From positions 46,560-110,559 of the forward strand of contig CALQIX020000010.1 in the NCBI GenBank assembly GCA_943330745.2: a DNA stretch of 64,000 bases, given 5' to 3'. Shown one piece after another: positions 16,915 through 26,580 of the stretch. How positions within the stretch are numbered: position 1 is the first letter of the stretch; each line of letters begins with the position of its first letter. Below the pieces are notes generated by a model that did no database searches, was not told where the DNA came from, and saw nothing but the letters and a program-made list of their open reading frames with translations. Made by a program: the position numbers and the translations under genes. The stretch comes from Lishizhenia tianjinensis. Lineage in GTDB: Bacteria; Bacteroidota; Bacteroidia; Flavobacteriales_D; Crocinitomicaceae.

Positions 16915-18759
16915 ATGACTTTAAGATCCTTGATATTTGTTTGGTTTTCGTTTTTCGCATTAACTGCTTATGCTCAAACTGATACAGATCTTCAATTAGC
17001 TCAATATTATTATAACAACGGGGAATTTGATAAGGCCGTAACGTATTATCAAGGGTTGTATGCGAAAAGCCCCACAAAAGTGTATTTTGTTCGCTATTTC
17101 GATTGTCTAATCAAAGTAAAAAACCGAAAAGAAGCGGAGAAAATATTAAAACGTCAAATAAATTCGAACAGAAAAGATGTAGAATTGAAAATTATGTTGG
17201 GGCAATTTTATGAGGAAGAGAAAGATACAAAGTCTGCAGATAAAATCTATGCGGATTTAATTGCTGATCTTATGCCAAATCCGAATCAAATTATAGAATT
17301 AACGAATGCTTTTCGGTCAAAAAACAAAAATGATTTAGCATTGAAATCCCTCGAAAAAGGCAGGAAATTACTAAAAGATTCGTATCCACTTCATGTTCAA
17401 TTTGCTGAAATTTTTGCTTCGAAAGGAGATTTTGAAAATATGTTTAAAGAACTTATTGACTTGTTAGAATCTAGTGTAACTCAGAAATCAGCAGTTCAAA
17501 ATACATTGATTCGATTCATTGATTTTAATAACCCGACTTCAAAAGAGTATCTCGCTTTGAAATCAATTTTGTTAGATAAAACACAGAAAAATGCAGATAA
17601 TATTGTCTTTTCTGAAATGTTGATTTGGTTTTACATTCAATCCTCAAATTTTTCAGCAGCCATTACTCAATCCACAGCCTTGGATAAACGTTTTAACTAT
17701 GCAGGAGAATTTGTTTTAGATGTTGGAAAAATGGCCTTGGAAAATCGAAAGTATGATCAAGCCAGAAAAGCATTTAAGTATGTTGTTTCTCTTGGAGAAG
17801 AATATCCTTTTTATTTGGAAGCAGAACGATTGAATTTAAATGTTCGATTTACAGAATTAACTTTGAATAGAAATTACTCTCAATCGGAAATTGAAGAAAC
17901 AATCAATGAATATCAACAAACTATTAATCGATTGGGTAAGAGGAGATCTGTTTTTGAATTGGGAATTGAACTTGCGTATATTCAAGCCTATTTTGGAAAC
18001 AAAACCAAGGACGCATTGATTTTATTAAACGAGCTAATTGCCTTACCTGGATTGACAGATATTCAAAAGGCTAGTGGAAAAATGTTGTTAGCTGATATTT
18101 ATGTTTTACAAGGTGAAATTTGGGATGCGAGTATATTGTATATGCAGATTGATACCGATTTTAAGTATGAGGTAATTGGTCAGGAAGCGAAGTTTAAAAA
18201 TGCAAGAATATACTATTATGACGGTGAATTTGATTTTGCTCAATCGCAGTTAAGTGTACTAAAAGAATCTACCTCACGATTAATAGCAAATGATGCGATT
18301 CAATTATCCACCTTGATTACAGACAATTTCGGTTTGGATAGTAATTTCCAAGTTATGGGATGGTTTGCTCAAGGAGATTTGCAATTAGAACAACATAAAT
18401 ATTCAGAGGCATTTAATTATTACGACAGTGTTATGCGTGCTGAACCTGGACATTCTCTCGAAGATGAGATCCTATTGAGGAAAGCTAAGGCCATGGAAAT
18501 GCAAGGGAAATGGGATGAAGCAATTCCTTTTTTGGAAAAGATTGTTTCCAGTTTTAGTACTGATATCTTAGCGGATGATGCACTCTTTCACCTTGCCGAG
18601 ATCTTTGAAATTCAGAAAGAGGATAAAGAAAAGGCACTCGAATACTACAAATCCTTATTAATAAATTACAAAGGAAGTCTCTATTCAACAGAGGTAAGAA
18701 AAAGAGTGAGGTTACTTCGAGGAGAAGAATTGAACGAAGATGAAATTGAAAATAAGTAA
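16915..18759 (+). CDS. Secreted tetratricopeptide-repeat protein
   Basis: 614 residues with a signal peptide (cleavage near AYAQT, residue 21). TPR-like helical pairs are spread through the protein (for instance AQYYYNNGEFDKAVTYYQG near the N-terminus, and KWDEAIPFLEKIV and KEKALEYYKSLL near the C-terminus). Such proteins act as periplasmic scaffolds. Its ATG directly abuts the stop codon of the lipoprotein gene, so translation is probably coupled. Function otherwise unknown. Confidence 0.85.
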   Translation: MTLRSLIFVWFSFFALTAYAQTDTDLQLAQYYYNNGEFDKAVTYYQGLYAKSPTKVYFVRYFDCLIKVKNRKEAEKILKRQINSNRKDVELKIMLGQFYEEEKDTKSADKIYADLIADLMPNPNQIIELTNAFRSKNKNDLALKSLEKGRKLLKDSYPLHVQFAEIFASKGDFENMFKELIDLLESSVTQKSAVQNTLIRFIDFNNPTSKEYLALKSILLDKTQKNADNIVFSEMLIWFYIQSSNFSAAITQSTALDKRFNYAGEFVLDVGKMALENRKYDQARKAFKYVVSLGEEYPFYLEAERLNLNVRFTELTLNRNYSQSEIEETINEYQQTINRLGKRRSVFELGIELAYIQAYFGNKTKDALILLNELIALPGLTDIQKASGKMLLADIYVLQGEIWDASILYMQIDTDFKYEVIGQEAKFKNARIYYYDGEFDFAQSQLSVLKESTSRLIANDAIQLSTLITDNFGLDSNFQVMGWFAQGDLQLEQHKYSEAFNYYDSVMRAEPGHSLEDEILLRKAKAMEMQGKWDEAIPFLEKIVSSFSTDILADDALFHLAEIFEIQKEDKEKALEYYKSLLINYKGSLYSTEVRKRVRLLRGEELNEDEIENK

Positions 18760-18761
18760 CG

Positions 18762-19430
18762 ATGAGTCGACTAATTATTACGCCAACACCAATCGGAAAT
18801 TTGGAAGATATTACGCTTCGTTCGATACGTTACTTAAAAGAATGTGATTTTATCCTAGCCGAAGATACACGGGTTACTCTTAAATTATTGAATCATTTAG
18901 AAATTTCAAAATCGGTTTATTCTTTTCATAGTCACAATGAGCATCGGGTGCTTCAACAAGTTGTACGTAAAATTCAGGAAGCCGACAGGGTTGTTTTGGT
19001 TAGTGATGCGGGCACTCCAGGTATTTCTGATCCAGGATTTTTGTTGATACGGGCATGCATAGAAAATGAAATTGAGATTGAATGCCTTCCTGGACCAACA
19101 GCCGTTATTCCCGCATTAGTTGTAAGTGGATTTCCGACAGATCGTTTTGTGTTTGAAGGGTTTTTACCGCAAAAAAAAGGGCGTCAAACACGCATTCTAG
19201 AAATTTGTACTGAAACTAGGACTACTGTCTTGTATGAATCTCCGCATCGCATAAATAAAATGTTAAAACAATTTCAAGAGTTTATTCATCCCGATCGTCA
19301 GATTGCGGTAATTCGTGAAATTTCAAAAATGTTTGAAGAAGTAAAAAGAGGAACGATTCAAGAATTAATCGATTTTTCAGAAACTAAAGAGCTCAAAGGC
19401 GAAATTGTCGTAGTTGTTTCTGCTTCCTAA
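18762..19430 (+). CDS. rsmI: 16S rRNA (cytidine(1402)-2'-O)-methyltransferase
   Basis: 222 residues of the tetrapyrrole-methylase fold. ITPTPIGNLEDITLRS at the N-terminus, ILAEDTR, the VSDAGTPGISDPG loop and FEGFLPQKKGRQ are hallmark motifs. The enzyme methylates the ribose of C1402 in the ribosomal decoding centre. It is somewhat short compared with the 280-residue Escherichia coli protein, lacking a C-terminal extension, as is common in this phylum. Last gene of the serS unit. Confidence 0.96.
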   Translation: MSRLIITPTPIGNLEDITLRSIRYLKECDFILAEDTRVTLKLLNHLEISKSVYSFHSHNEHRVLQQVVRKIQEADRVVLVSDAGTPGISDPGFLLIRACIENEIEIECLPGPTAVIPALVVSGFPTDRFVFEGFLPQKKGRQTRILEICTETRTTVLYESPHRINKMLKQFQEFIHPDRQIAVIREISKMFEEVKRGTIQELIDFSETKELKGEIVVVVSAS

Positions 19431-19496
19431 TTTTTTTTCAATTATTTGGTAATTAATTCAGTGTTTTTAGTAAATTGTGCCCTTAAACTAAAAACT

Positions 19497-22400
19497 ATGC
19501 TGACTAATTATTTGCGTTATTTTAAAATAATTGTTTTTCTGCTATTTTCATTCACTTCAATTTCTCAACAATGGGTTGACATGATGCGAAATCCTGCGGT
19601 TAACTTCTACGAAACTCAAGCTGCTTTCGAAGCATATTGGGCAGGTAAAACCTTAGAAAAAGGGAAAGGATTCAAACAATTTAAACGTTGGGAGAATTAT
19701 ATGAAACCTCGCGTATATCCAAGTGGTGATATTACCCTGCCTTCTAAAACCTTAGCGAATTATAAACAATGGGAGGCAGACTTAGCTGCTGCAGGAATCC
19801 CAAAATCAACTACCGGTAACTGGACATTTGTTGGCCCTACCGGGAAACCAACGGGTGGTGGTGCAGGTCGGTTGAATTTCGTTCGTTTTGACCCAACTAA
19901 TACAAATACAATTTTTGTTGGTGCTCCAGATGGAGGTTTATGGAAAACAACAAATGGTGGAACATCATGGACCACAAACACGGACCAACTTTCTATTATC
20001 GGAGTTTCTGATGTGGCCATTGACCCTACAAATAGTCAAATCATGTATTTGGCAACGGGTGATATGGATGGTTCAGACACTTACAGCATTGGTATTTTGA
20101 AATCTACAGATGGAGGTACAACTTGGAATACTACCGGTTTGACATGGACTGTTTCTCAAGGACGAAATATTGGTAGAATTTTAATTAATCCAACAAATCC
20201 GCAAATAATTATGGCTTTTAGTTCATTTGGGATTTTCAGATCTACAAATGGTGGAACAACATGGACAAACCCAACGGGTTCTTTCTCAACAATTGATGCA
20301 GAATTTAAACCAGGGGATCCCAATACTGTTTATGCGTGTGGAACTGCTTTTAAAAAATCTACTGACGGTGGATTAACTTGGGTTGCTGTGACATCAGGTA
20401 TACCAGCAGCGGCAAATGTTTCAAGAATGGCTTTGGCAGTGACTGCGGCCAACCCAGCCTATGTATATATATTAAACGCAGGAACGGATAATGGATTTTA
20501 TTCAGTAATTCGATCTGCCGATAACGGCACAACCTTTACAACACGCATGGCAAAAACGGCCTCCAATAATATTTTAGGCTGGGCAACAGGTGCTGATACC
20601 GGAGGACAAGGTTGGTATGACCTATGTATTACCGCTTCACCAACAAATGCTGAAGAAGTATATACGGGAGGAGTTAATATGTGGAAAAGTACAAATGGTG
20701 GAACTTCATTTGCTCGTATTTCAAACTGGACGGCTACTGGAACTACATATGTTCATTCGGATATTCATGACATTGTTTTTCTACCTGGTTCTGCAACCAC
20801 GCTTTTCTCTGCATGTGATGGTGGGATTTTTAAATCTACAAATTCAGGTACTGCCTGGTCTGATATTAGTGCTAATTTATGTATCGCCCAACAATATCGC
20901 ATTGGATTATCCACCGTTACTGCCGGTAAACAATTGGCAGGTCATCAAGACAACGGTTCCAATTATACAGCGACTGGAGCAACTTGGACCCAAAAATATG
21001 GTGGTGACGGAATGGATTGTTACATTGATAGAACCACGGATAATAATATGATCGTTTCTTTATACAATGGAGATTATGCTCGTTCAACGAATGGAGGTAC
21101 CTCATTTACAGACATTACAGATCCAACAGCTAATGGTACTGAGGAGTGGGTGAGTCCGATTCACCAAGATCCCACTACATCTACTATTGCATACGCGGGA
21201 GGGCGTCCTGCATTGTATAAGTCTACAAATATTTGGGGGGCTGCCACATGGACGGCATTGGGAACACCAACTGGAACAGGAAATATTGTTGAATTTGCAA
21301 TTGCACCGAGTAACAATCAAATTATTTATGCACTAAAATCTGGAACAAATGCAGTATCTAAATCTATCAATGGTGGAACATCATTTACAGCCTGTTCAAC
21401 AGGTTTGCCCACTGCAGTAACTCCAACATGGGTGGCAATTTCGAATACTGATCCAAATATTGTTTTTGTATCATATTCTGGCTATTCAGCAGCAAGTAAA
21501 GTGTATAAATCTACCAATGGAGGAACAAGTTGGACAAATATTTCAACGGGGCTTCCAAATATTCCTGTAAACTGCATCGTTTTCGAAAATGGATCAACAG
21601 CAGGTGATGCAATTTATGTTGGAACAGATTTGGGAGTCTATTATAAAGACAATTCAATGACAACTACATGGGTAGATTTTAGTTCTGGACTACCTAATAA
21701 TGCTGTTTCTGATTTAGAAATTTATTACGGTGCGACTAAAGTGTTAAAGGCGGGGACTTTTGGTCGCGGAACATGGTCAAGTGACTTATATACCTCTATA
21801 CCATCCGCTCCGGTAGCTTCCTTTTCAGCAAATAACCTTACTATTTGCGTTGGTCAATCTGTTCAATTTACAAGTACTTCGAGTGGTTTACCAACGTCGT
21901 ATTCTTGGTCATTTACGGGTGGCTCACTTACAACAAGTACTCTACAAAATCCATTGGTGACATACAATACAGTAGGTACTTATGCGGTTTCTTTAACAGT
22001 TTCAAACACAAATGGATCAAATACCTCGAATCAACCAAATTATATTACAGTAGTTGGTAACTCAGGTGCTCCACTTCCTTTAATTGAAGGGTTTGCAGCA
22101 ACCACATTTCCTCCAACAGGTTGGACAAGTATTAATTTAGATGCAACGGATACTACGTGGATGAGAAGTGCAACAGTAGGTAATACTCCAACAGCAGGAA
22201 ATTCAATGGTTTTCCTAAATTTCTATAAGAATGATGTTGGTAATCAGGATGAAATGAGAACTCCAAAATTAGATTTTACGGGATACTCTGCAGCCCAAAT
22301 GACTTTTAACGTTGCTTATGCAGCTTATAGTGCTACATATATGGATGGTTTAGAAGTACTTATTTCAACGGATTGTGGTACAACATGGACATCTTTATAT

Positions 22401-23864
22401 AACAAGACAGGATCAACAGTTGCAACAGGTAATTTACCAACAGCTGCCCTAACAACAGCTGCCTTTGTTCCAACTGCTGCTCAGTGGCGAACGGAAACGA
22501 TAAACTTGAACACGTATATTAATAATCCTAGTGTTCAATTAGCGTTTAGAAATATAGCTGGATATGGAAATAATCTATATGTAGACAATATTAACATCAC
22601 TGGTACGGCAGTGCCTACTGCTCCAACTGCAAGTTTCACGTCAACACCGACATCAACTGCATGTGAAGGACAAACGGTGCAATATACAAGTACATCAACC
22701 GGAAGTCCATCGTCATACGCGTGGACATTCACAGGGGGTACTCCTGCAACGAGCACAATTCAAAATCCAACAGTTACTTATGCTACTGCCGGAACGTATA
22801 ATGTTGTATTAACAGCAACGAATGCTGCAGGTAGCAATACTTCTACTCAGAACAATTATATTACAGTAAATCAAACACCTACCTTAACCGGAACAACTCC
22901 AGGAAGCAGATGCGGACAAGGCACGGTGAATCTTTCGGCTGTTGCTTCTTCAGGAACTATTTCTTGGTTTTCAACGGCAACAGGAGGTACTGCATTAGCT
23001 ACTGGCGCAACGTTTACAACGCCGTCAATTGGTGTAAATACTACTTATTATGCTGAAGTTAGTTCGAATGGCTGTACGTCAGCAAGAACACCAGTTTTAG
23101 CGGAAATAAACACGAATCCAACTGTTACTGTTCCTGCTACTCAAAACATTTGTTTAGGGAGTTCATCAAGCCCAATTAATTTCACTGGAAATAGCACTAA
23201 TACTATATATAACTGGAGTAATTCGAATATAAGTATAGGTATTGGAGCAAGTGGAATAGGAAATATTGCCTCTTTTATTCCAACTTCAATAGGAACTGCA
23301 ACAATCATTGTAACGCCGACATTGAATAATTGTACTGGCACTGCTCAAACTTTTTCAATCAACGTGAATCCAATTCCAACAGTAACGATTGATTTGTCTT
23401 CAATTGGTATTCCATGCGTTACAGATGCATCATTTCAATTAACAGGCGGACTTCCTGCCGGTGGTATTTATTCAGGTACCGGTGTTACGGGAGGTAATTT
23501 TAATCCAGCGACCGCAGGAGTAGGTTCTCACATGATAACCTATACTTTCACTTCTAATGGATGTAGCAATAGCTCAACTTCATCAATTAGTGTTGATGCT
23601 TGCTCTGGTTTAGATGAATCAAAAAATCCTTTGGTAGTAATTTTTCCAAATCCGACGAGTGGATTGTTAACAATTTCCGGAATATCACCATATGAGTTTA
23701 ACTCACTTGAAATGTACGATATAACAGGGAAAAATTGTGGAAATTGGAGAATAGAGTCCACCAGTTTTGAATTGGATTTGTCAAGATTTCCTTCTGGAAC
23801 TTACAATTTTAAATTTAAAGGAGCCACATCAGACATGGTTCGAAGGATTGAAATTAAAAGATAG
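19497..23864 (+). CDS. Large sortilin/VPS10-like BNR-repeat protein with two PKD domains and T9SS type A sorting domain
   Basis: 1455 residues from ATG 19497, chosen because it begins a good signal peptide (residues 1-25, ending SISQQ); an in-frame TTG at 19446 is unlikely. Repeated Asp boxes (TTNGGTSW, STDGGTTW, STNGGTTW and others) form one or two beta-propellers over about residues 90-780. Two PKD domains (about 790-865 and 1045-1125) flank a jelly-roll adhesin-like module with LEVLISTDCG and LYVDNINI. An Ig-like stretch follows, then a type A sorting signal with FPNPTSG and a final IEIKR. Exported by the T9SS; likely a surface adhesin or glycan-active protein. Paralogue of the gene at 1-2990. 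Confidence 0.93.
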   Translation: MLTNYLRYFKIIVFLLFSFTSISQQWVDMMRNPAVNFYETQAAFEAYWAGKTLEKGKGFKQFKRWENYMKPRVYPSGDITLPSKTLANYKQWEADLAAAGIPKSTTGNWTFVGPTGKPTGGGAGRLNFVRFDPTNTNTIFVGAPDGGLWKTTNGGTSWTTNTDQLSIIGVSDVAIDPTNSQIMYLATGDMDGSDTYSIGILKSTDGGTTWNTTGLTWTVSQGRNIGRILINPTNPQIIMAFSSFGIFRSTNGGTTWTNPTGSFSTIDAEFKPGDPNTVYACGTAFKKSTDGGLTWVAVTSGIPAAANVSRMALAVTAANPAYVYILNAGTDNGFYSVIRSADNGTTFTTRMAKTASNNILGWATGADTGGQGWYDLCITASPTNAEEVYTGGVNMWKSTNGGTSFARISNWTATGTTYVHSDIHDIVFLPGSATTLFSACDGGIFKSTNSGTAWSDISANLCIAQQYRIGLSTVTAGKQLAGHQDNGSNYTATGATWTQKYGGDGMDCYIDRTTDNNMIVSLYNGDYARSTNGGTSFTDITDPTANGTEEWVSPIHQDPTTSTIAYAGGRPALYKSTNIWGAATWTALGTPTGTGNIVEFAIAPSNNQIIYALKSGTNAVSKSINGGTSFTACSTGLPTAVTPTWVAISNTDPNIVFVSYSGYSAASKVYKSTNGGTSWTNISTGLPNIPVNCIVFENGSTAGDAIYVGTDLGVYYKDNSMTTTWVDFSSGLPNNAVSDLEIYYGATKVLKAGTFGRGTWSSDLYTSIPSAPVASFSANNLTICVGQSVQFTSTSSGLPTSYSWSFTGGSLTTSTLQNPLVTYNTVGTYAVSLTVSNTNGSNTSNQPNYITVVGNSGAPLPLIEGFAATTFPPTGWTSINLDATDTTWMRSATVGNTPTAGNSMVFLNFYKNDVGNQDEMRTPKLDFTGYSAAQMTFNVAYAAYSATYMDGLEVLISTDCGTTWTSLYNKTGSTVATGNLPTAALTTAAFVPTAAQWRTETINLNTYINNPSVQLAFRNIAGYGNNLYVDNINITGTAVPTAPTASFTSTPTSTACEGQTVQYTSTSTGSPSSYAWTFTGGTPATSTIQNPTVTYATAGTYNVVLTATNAAGSNTSTQNNYITVNQTPTLTGTTPGSRCGQGTVNLSAVASSGTISWFSTATGGTALATGATFTTPSIGVNTTYYAEVSSNGCTSARTPVLAEINTNPTVTVPATQNICLGSSSSPINFTGNSTNTIYNWSNSNISIGIGASGIGNIASFIPTSIGTATIIVTPTLNNCTGTAQTFSINVNPIPTVTIDLSSIGIPCVTDASFQLTGGLPAGGIYSGTGVTGGNFNPATAGVGSHMITYTFTSNGCSNSSTSSISVDACSGLDESKNPLVVIFPNPTSGLLTISGISPYEFNSLEMYDITGKNCGNWRIESTSFELDLSRFPSGTYNFKFKGATSDMVRRIEIKR

Positions 23865-23888
23865 TTTATTAATCTTATATTAGAGTTT

Positions 23889-23922
23889 AAAGGCCACCAA
23901 TTAAGGTGGCCTTTTTATTTTT
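23889..23922 (+). terminator. Strong rho-independent terminator
   Basis: A perfect ten-pair stem AAAGGCCACC / GGTGGCCTTT around the loop AATTAA, followed by TTATTTTT, 25 bases after the stop of the large T9SS protein gene. The clearest terminator on the plus strand. Confidence 0.93.
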
Positions 23923-24033
23923 CACAAGTGAATTATTGTAACATTATTAAATATTCATCTTTTTAACAAAGTCAATGTGTAAAACTAATTCAAAAAATGG
24001 CTGCAATACACCACGAACTCAAATAATAGATAG

Positions 24034-24041
24034 TAAATTTG
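24034..24041 (+). promoter_or_regulatory. Promoter -7 element for the 24-27.7 kb operon
   Basis: TAAATTTG lies 22 bases before ATG 24064, after the terminator, where a new operon promoter is expected. Confidence 0.45.
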
Positions 24042-24063
24042 TTAGATATTTTTATTCGCAAAA

Positions 24064-24741
24064 ATGATTAGAATCAGCATTGTAGTACTTGTAAGTTTTT
24101 TTTCAAGCTACTTATTTTCGCAACCGGCTCAATTAGATAAAAACAAAGATTCTTACAATTGGATGATTGGGGCTGGTTGGAATTTTGTTTCTCCTGCTAA
24201 AGAAATGAGTAATATTCAAGGGCTTGCTTTTCCAAGTCGTTTTATGGTTGATAAGCATTATTATGGCGGATGGAGCTTGGAAGCAGCAATGGCTTTTGGT
24301 AAATTTGATACATTAGGTGTTTTTGCAGATACAGTTACCAGAAAAACATCATTTTTTTCTTTGGATGCAAATGTTCGTTATAGTTTTCAAAAAATGCTAT
24401 ATCCCGCACAAAGTTTAGACCCTTATTTTTCTTATGGTTTAGGACTGACAAATCGTTCTGCCATGGGTACTAATGTCAACTTGAATGCGGCAGTCGGGTT
24501 AAATTTATGGATTTCTAGTAATGTTGGACTTCAACTTCAATCAGCATTTAAAGTTGCGTTAACATCTGACATTCTTAAATCAGATAAGCATTACTTGCAA
24601 CATACTGTGGGACTTGTAGTAAGAATTCCTGAAGCTAGTATTACAAGTAGTAATTTTGGTAAAAGAAGATACAAGAAGATCAAAATCATCAGAGAAAAAC
24701 CGAAAAAGAAAAAGAAGAAAAAAGAGAGTGACGCCAAGTGA
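24064..24741 (+). CDS. Outer-membrane beta-barrel-like protein with Lys-rich tail
   Basis: 225 residues with a signal peptide (cleavage near LFSQP, residue 20). The body alternates amphipathic strands (NWMIGAGWNFVSP, WSLEAAMAFGKFD, YFSYGLGLTNRS, VGLNLWISSNVGLQLQ) as in eight-stranded OmpA/PorT-type barrels. The last 25 residues are extremely basic, with a run of seven lysines, and would face the periplasm. First gene of a tightly packed operon; its stop overlaps the GTG start of the lipoprotein gene. Confidence 0.75.
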   Translation: MIRISIVVLVSFFSSYLFSQPAQLDKNKDSYNWMIGAGWNFVSPAKEMSNIQGLAFPSRFMVDKHYYGGWSLEAAMAFGKFDTLGVFADTVTRKTSFFSLDANVRYSFQKMLYPAQSLDPYFSYGLGLTNRSAMGTNVNLNAAVGLNLWISSNVGLQLQSAFKVALTSDILKSDKHYLQHTVGLVVRIPEASITSSNFGKRRYKKIKIIREKPKKKKKKKESDAK

Positions 24742-25355
24742 TCGTTAATATCTTATATACATTGTTATTCTTTTTTTTACTTACGGCATGTACGTCCAAA
24801 GAGAATAATGGCCTTAAAAACATGGATGATATCACTCCAAAATCTTCTTCAACAAAAAAACAAACTTTACCAATAGTAACTTCCAAGGATTCATCTTTGA
24901 TTTCTTATTTTTCTTCCTTGGAAACGTGGAAAATTGATAGTGTGAATGAACTAGAATCCAAATTTATACCTGATCGTTTTAGTCCTATTAAATCAAAAAA
25001 GTTGATTATTTATTCCTCCTCAGACAGCACTCATTTTTTAACTTGGAAATATAAAGATTCAGTAGATGCCAAAAGAGCTTTTTATAATTTCTTGGATTGT
25101 ATTGAAAAGCCTTGTAAGCCAATTCAATTATTTGAAGAGAAAAAAATTTCTTCAACAAATATGCTTGTTTTAAAGGATGATAAAACACTTATTTACCTGA
25201 AAAGCACAAATAAGTTAAATCTTAAAGAATGGCTTGTTTTTTTTCATTTAAATAAAACATCGGATGGTTTTGATATGATTATTGAACAAGTAAAAAACAG
25301 TAAAACCAAATGGTATTCCTCCACTAAGGAAAAATATAAACCTCTAATGAAATAA
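24738..25355 (+). CDS. Lipoprotein of unknown function
   Basis: 205 residues starting with GTG at 24738, overlapping the preceding TGA (GTGA). A lipoprotein signal peptide ends at C18 (LLTAC), followed by a Ser/Lys-rich linker and a compact domain (about 55-195) that I cannot assign. A Cys pair at about residues 113 and 117 (DCIEKPC) is present. The tight coupling to the barrel protein suggests they may act together at the outer membrane. Confidence 0.7.
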   Translation: MIVNILYTLLFFFLLTACTSKENNGLKNMDDITPKSSSTKKQTLPIVTSKDSSLISYFSSLETWKIDSVNELESKFIPDRFSPIKSKKLIIYSSSDSTHFLTWKYKDSVDAKRAFYNFLDCIEKPCKPIQLFEEKKISSTNMLVLKDDKTLIYLKSTNKLNLKEWLVFFHLNKTSDGFDMIIEQVKNSKTKWYSSTKEKYKPLMK

Positions 25356-25360
25356 TTAAC

Positions 25361-25666
25361 ATGATTCTTGATCGCGGATACATTATAATTGAGCCTAAAC
25401 AACAATTTATAGACTGGTTGATGAAACACCAAGATACTGAGCCGGTGAAACTGGAAGAAATTGAACCAACAGTATACCTAATTGATGACGATTTTATGGA
25501 CGATGAAATTGTTTTGAATAAATCTTATGAAGAGATTTTTATGTACGAATTAGAAAGCACCTCTGTGCATGAGTCATTTTGGCCCTTAATTACGATAGAA
25601 CAATTCAAAGAATTTTTTAACGTGAAAATTGGTGTTTCTGTTTACGATATCAAATCTAAGCAGTAA
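25361..25666 (+). CDS. Small acidic protein of unknown function
   Basis: 101 residues, cytoplasmic by absence of signal or membrane segments, strongly acidic (VYLIDDDFMDDEIV). It is close to the lipoprotein gene (5 bases) and the FemAB-like gene (5 bases), and the frame is intact with typical codon use, so it appears to be a real gene. No family recognised. Confidence 0.7.
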   Translation: MILDRGYIIIEPKQQFIDWLMKHQDTEPVKLEEIEPTVYLIDDDFMDDEIVLNKSYEEIFMYELESTSVHESFWPLITIEQFKEFFNVKIGVSVYDIKSKQ

Positions 25667-25671
25667 AACAC

Positions 25672-26580
25672 ATGCAATTTGTACAAAGACCGGATATTGA
25701 TTGTACAAAATGGGATGAATTAGTTATCAATTCTCCACAGGCATCTATATATTCACAGTCCTTTTTTTTAGATGCAACCTGCCAAAACTGGTGTCTTTAT
25801 GTTTCTTCTGATTATTCGAAAGGAATTGCAGTTCCTTTTACAGAAAAGCTTAGAAAAAAAATAGCTTACACCCCCAATTTTATACGATATCTCGATTTTA
25901 TTGGCTCTTTATCAGAAATTGAAATGGATAAGTTCATCATTGAAGTTCAAAAACAATTTAAAGTAGGTCAACTTGCTATTAATTCTAATACAATAAAATT
26001 TGCTCATTCAGTTTCAAAATATCAAATTCTATATTCTAAAATAGAAAATAAGTATAATAATTTGGCGAAACGAATGCTGAAGCGATTCGATAAAAGTGAA
26101 TTAGTTTTTTCGAATACCTCGGACCTTACGTCAGTTTTGAATTTAGTGGAAAATGAACTCTCCGCCCGAATTAAAACATTAAATAAAAGTGATTTCGATC
26201 ATTTTAGTCAGTTAATCCATCAACTTTTCTTAAACAATCAATTGTTCTTCTTCGGGATTTATCACTCAACAAATACATTAGTAGCGGGTGCATTCTTTAG
26301 TCAATTTAATGGGCGAATTACATATATAAAAGGTGTTTCTTTAAAAGAATACATGCAAGATGGCTCAATGTATAAACTTTTACATGAAGGAATTGAATTT
26401 GCAAAAAGTAACAACTTTGTTTTTGATTTTGGGGGTTCTAATATTGATAATATCAGTCAGTTTTTTTCCAATTTAGGGGGTGAAAACAAGATTTATTCAA
26501 TTTTAAAATGGGGTAGGGAGCCAATGTATTATTCGCTAATTAAATTCATGTATCATAAATTAGTTAAAATTCGAAAATGA
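25672..26580 (+). CDS. FemAB/GNAT-like acyltransferase
   Basis: 302 residues. The pattern of two GNAT-like halves, with [19 protein letters not shown] (about 202-220) and [20 protein letters not shown] (about 251-270), resembles the FemAB-type or BioF2-like acetyltransferase family, which transfers acyl or aminoacyl groups to peptidoglycan, lipids or sugars. The actual substrate cannot be predicted. Its stop overlaps purT by four bases (ATGA). Confidence 0.7.
   Translation: MQFVQRPDIDCTKWDELVINSPQASIYSQSFFLDATCQNWCLYVSSDYSKGIAVPFTEKLRKKIAYTPNFIRYLDFIGSLSEIEMDKFIIEVQKQFKVGQLAINSNTIKFAHSVSKYQILYSKIENKYNNLAKRMLKRFDKSELVFSNTSDLTSVLNLVENELSARIKTLNKSDFDHFSQLIHQLFLNNQLFFFGIYHSTNTLVAGAFFSQFNGRITYIKGVSLKEYMQDGSMYKLLHEGIEFAKSNNFVFDFGGSNIDNISQFFSNLGGENKIYSILKWGREPMYYSLIKFMYHKLVKIRK

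Noticed and set aside
19900..21800. Regularly spaced similar segments that could suggest a CRISPR-like array
   Set aside because: They are degenerate Asp-box codons (ACAAATGGTGGAAC-type) inside an intact reading frame, not exact repeats with unique spacers.
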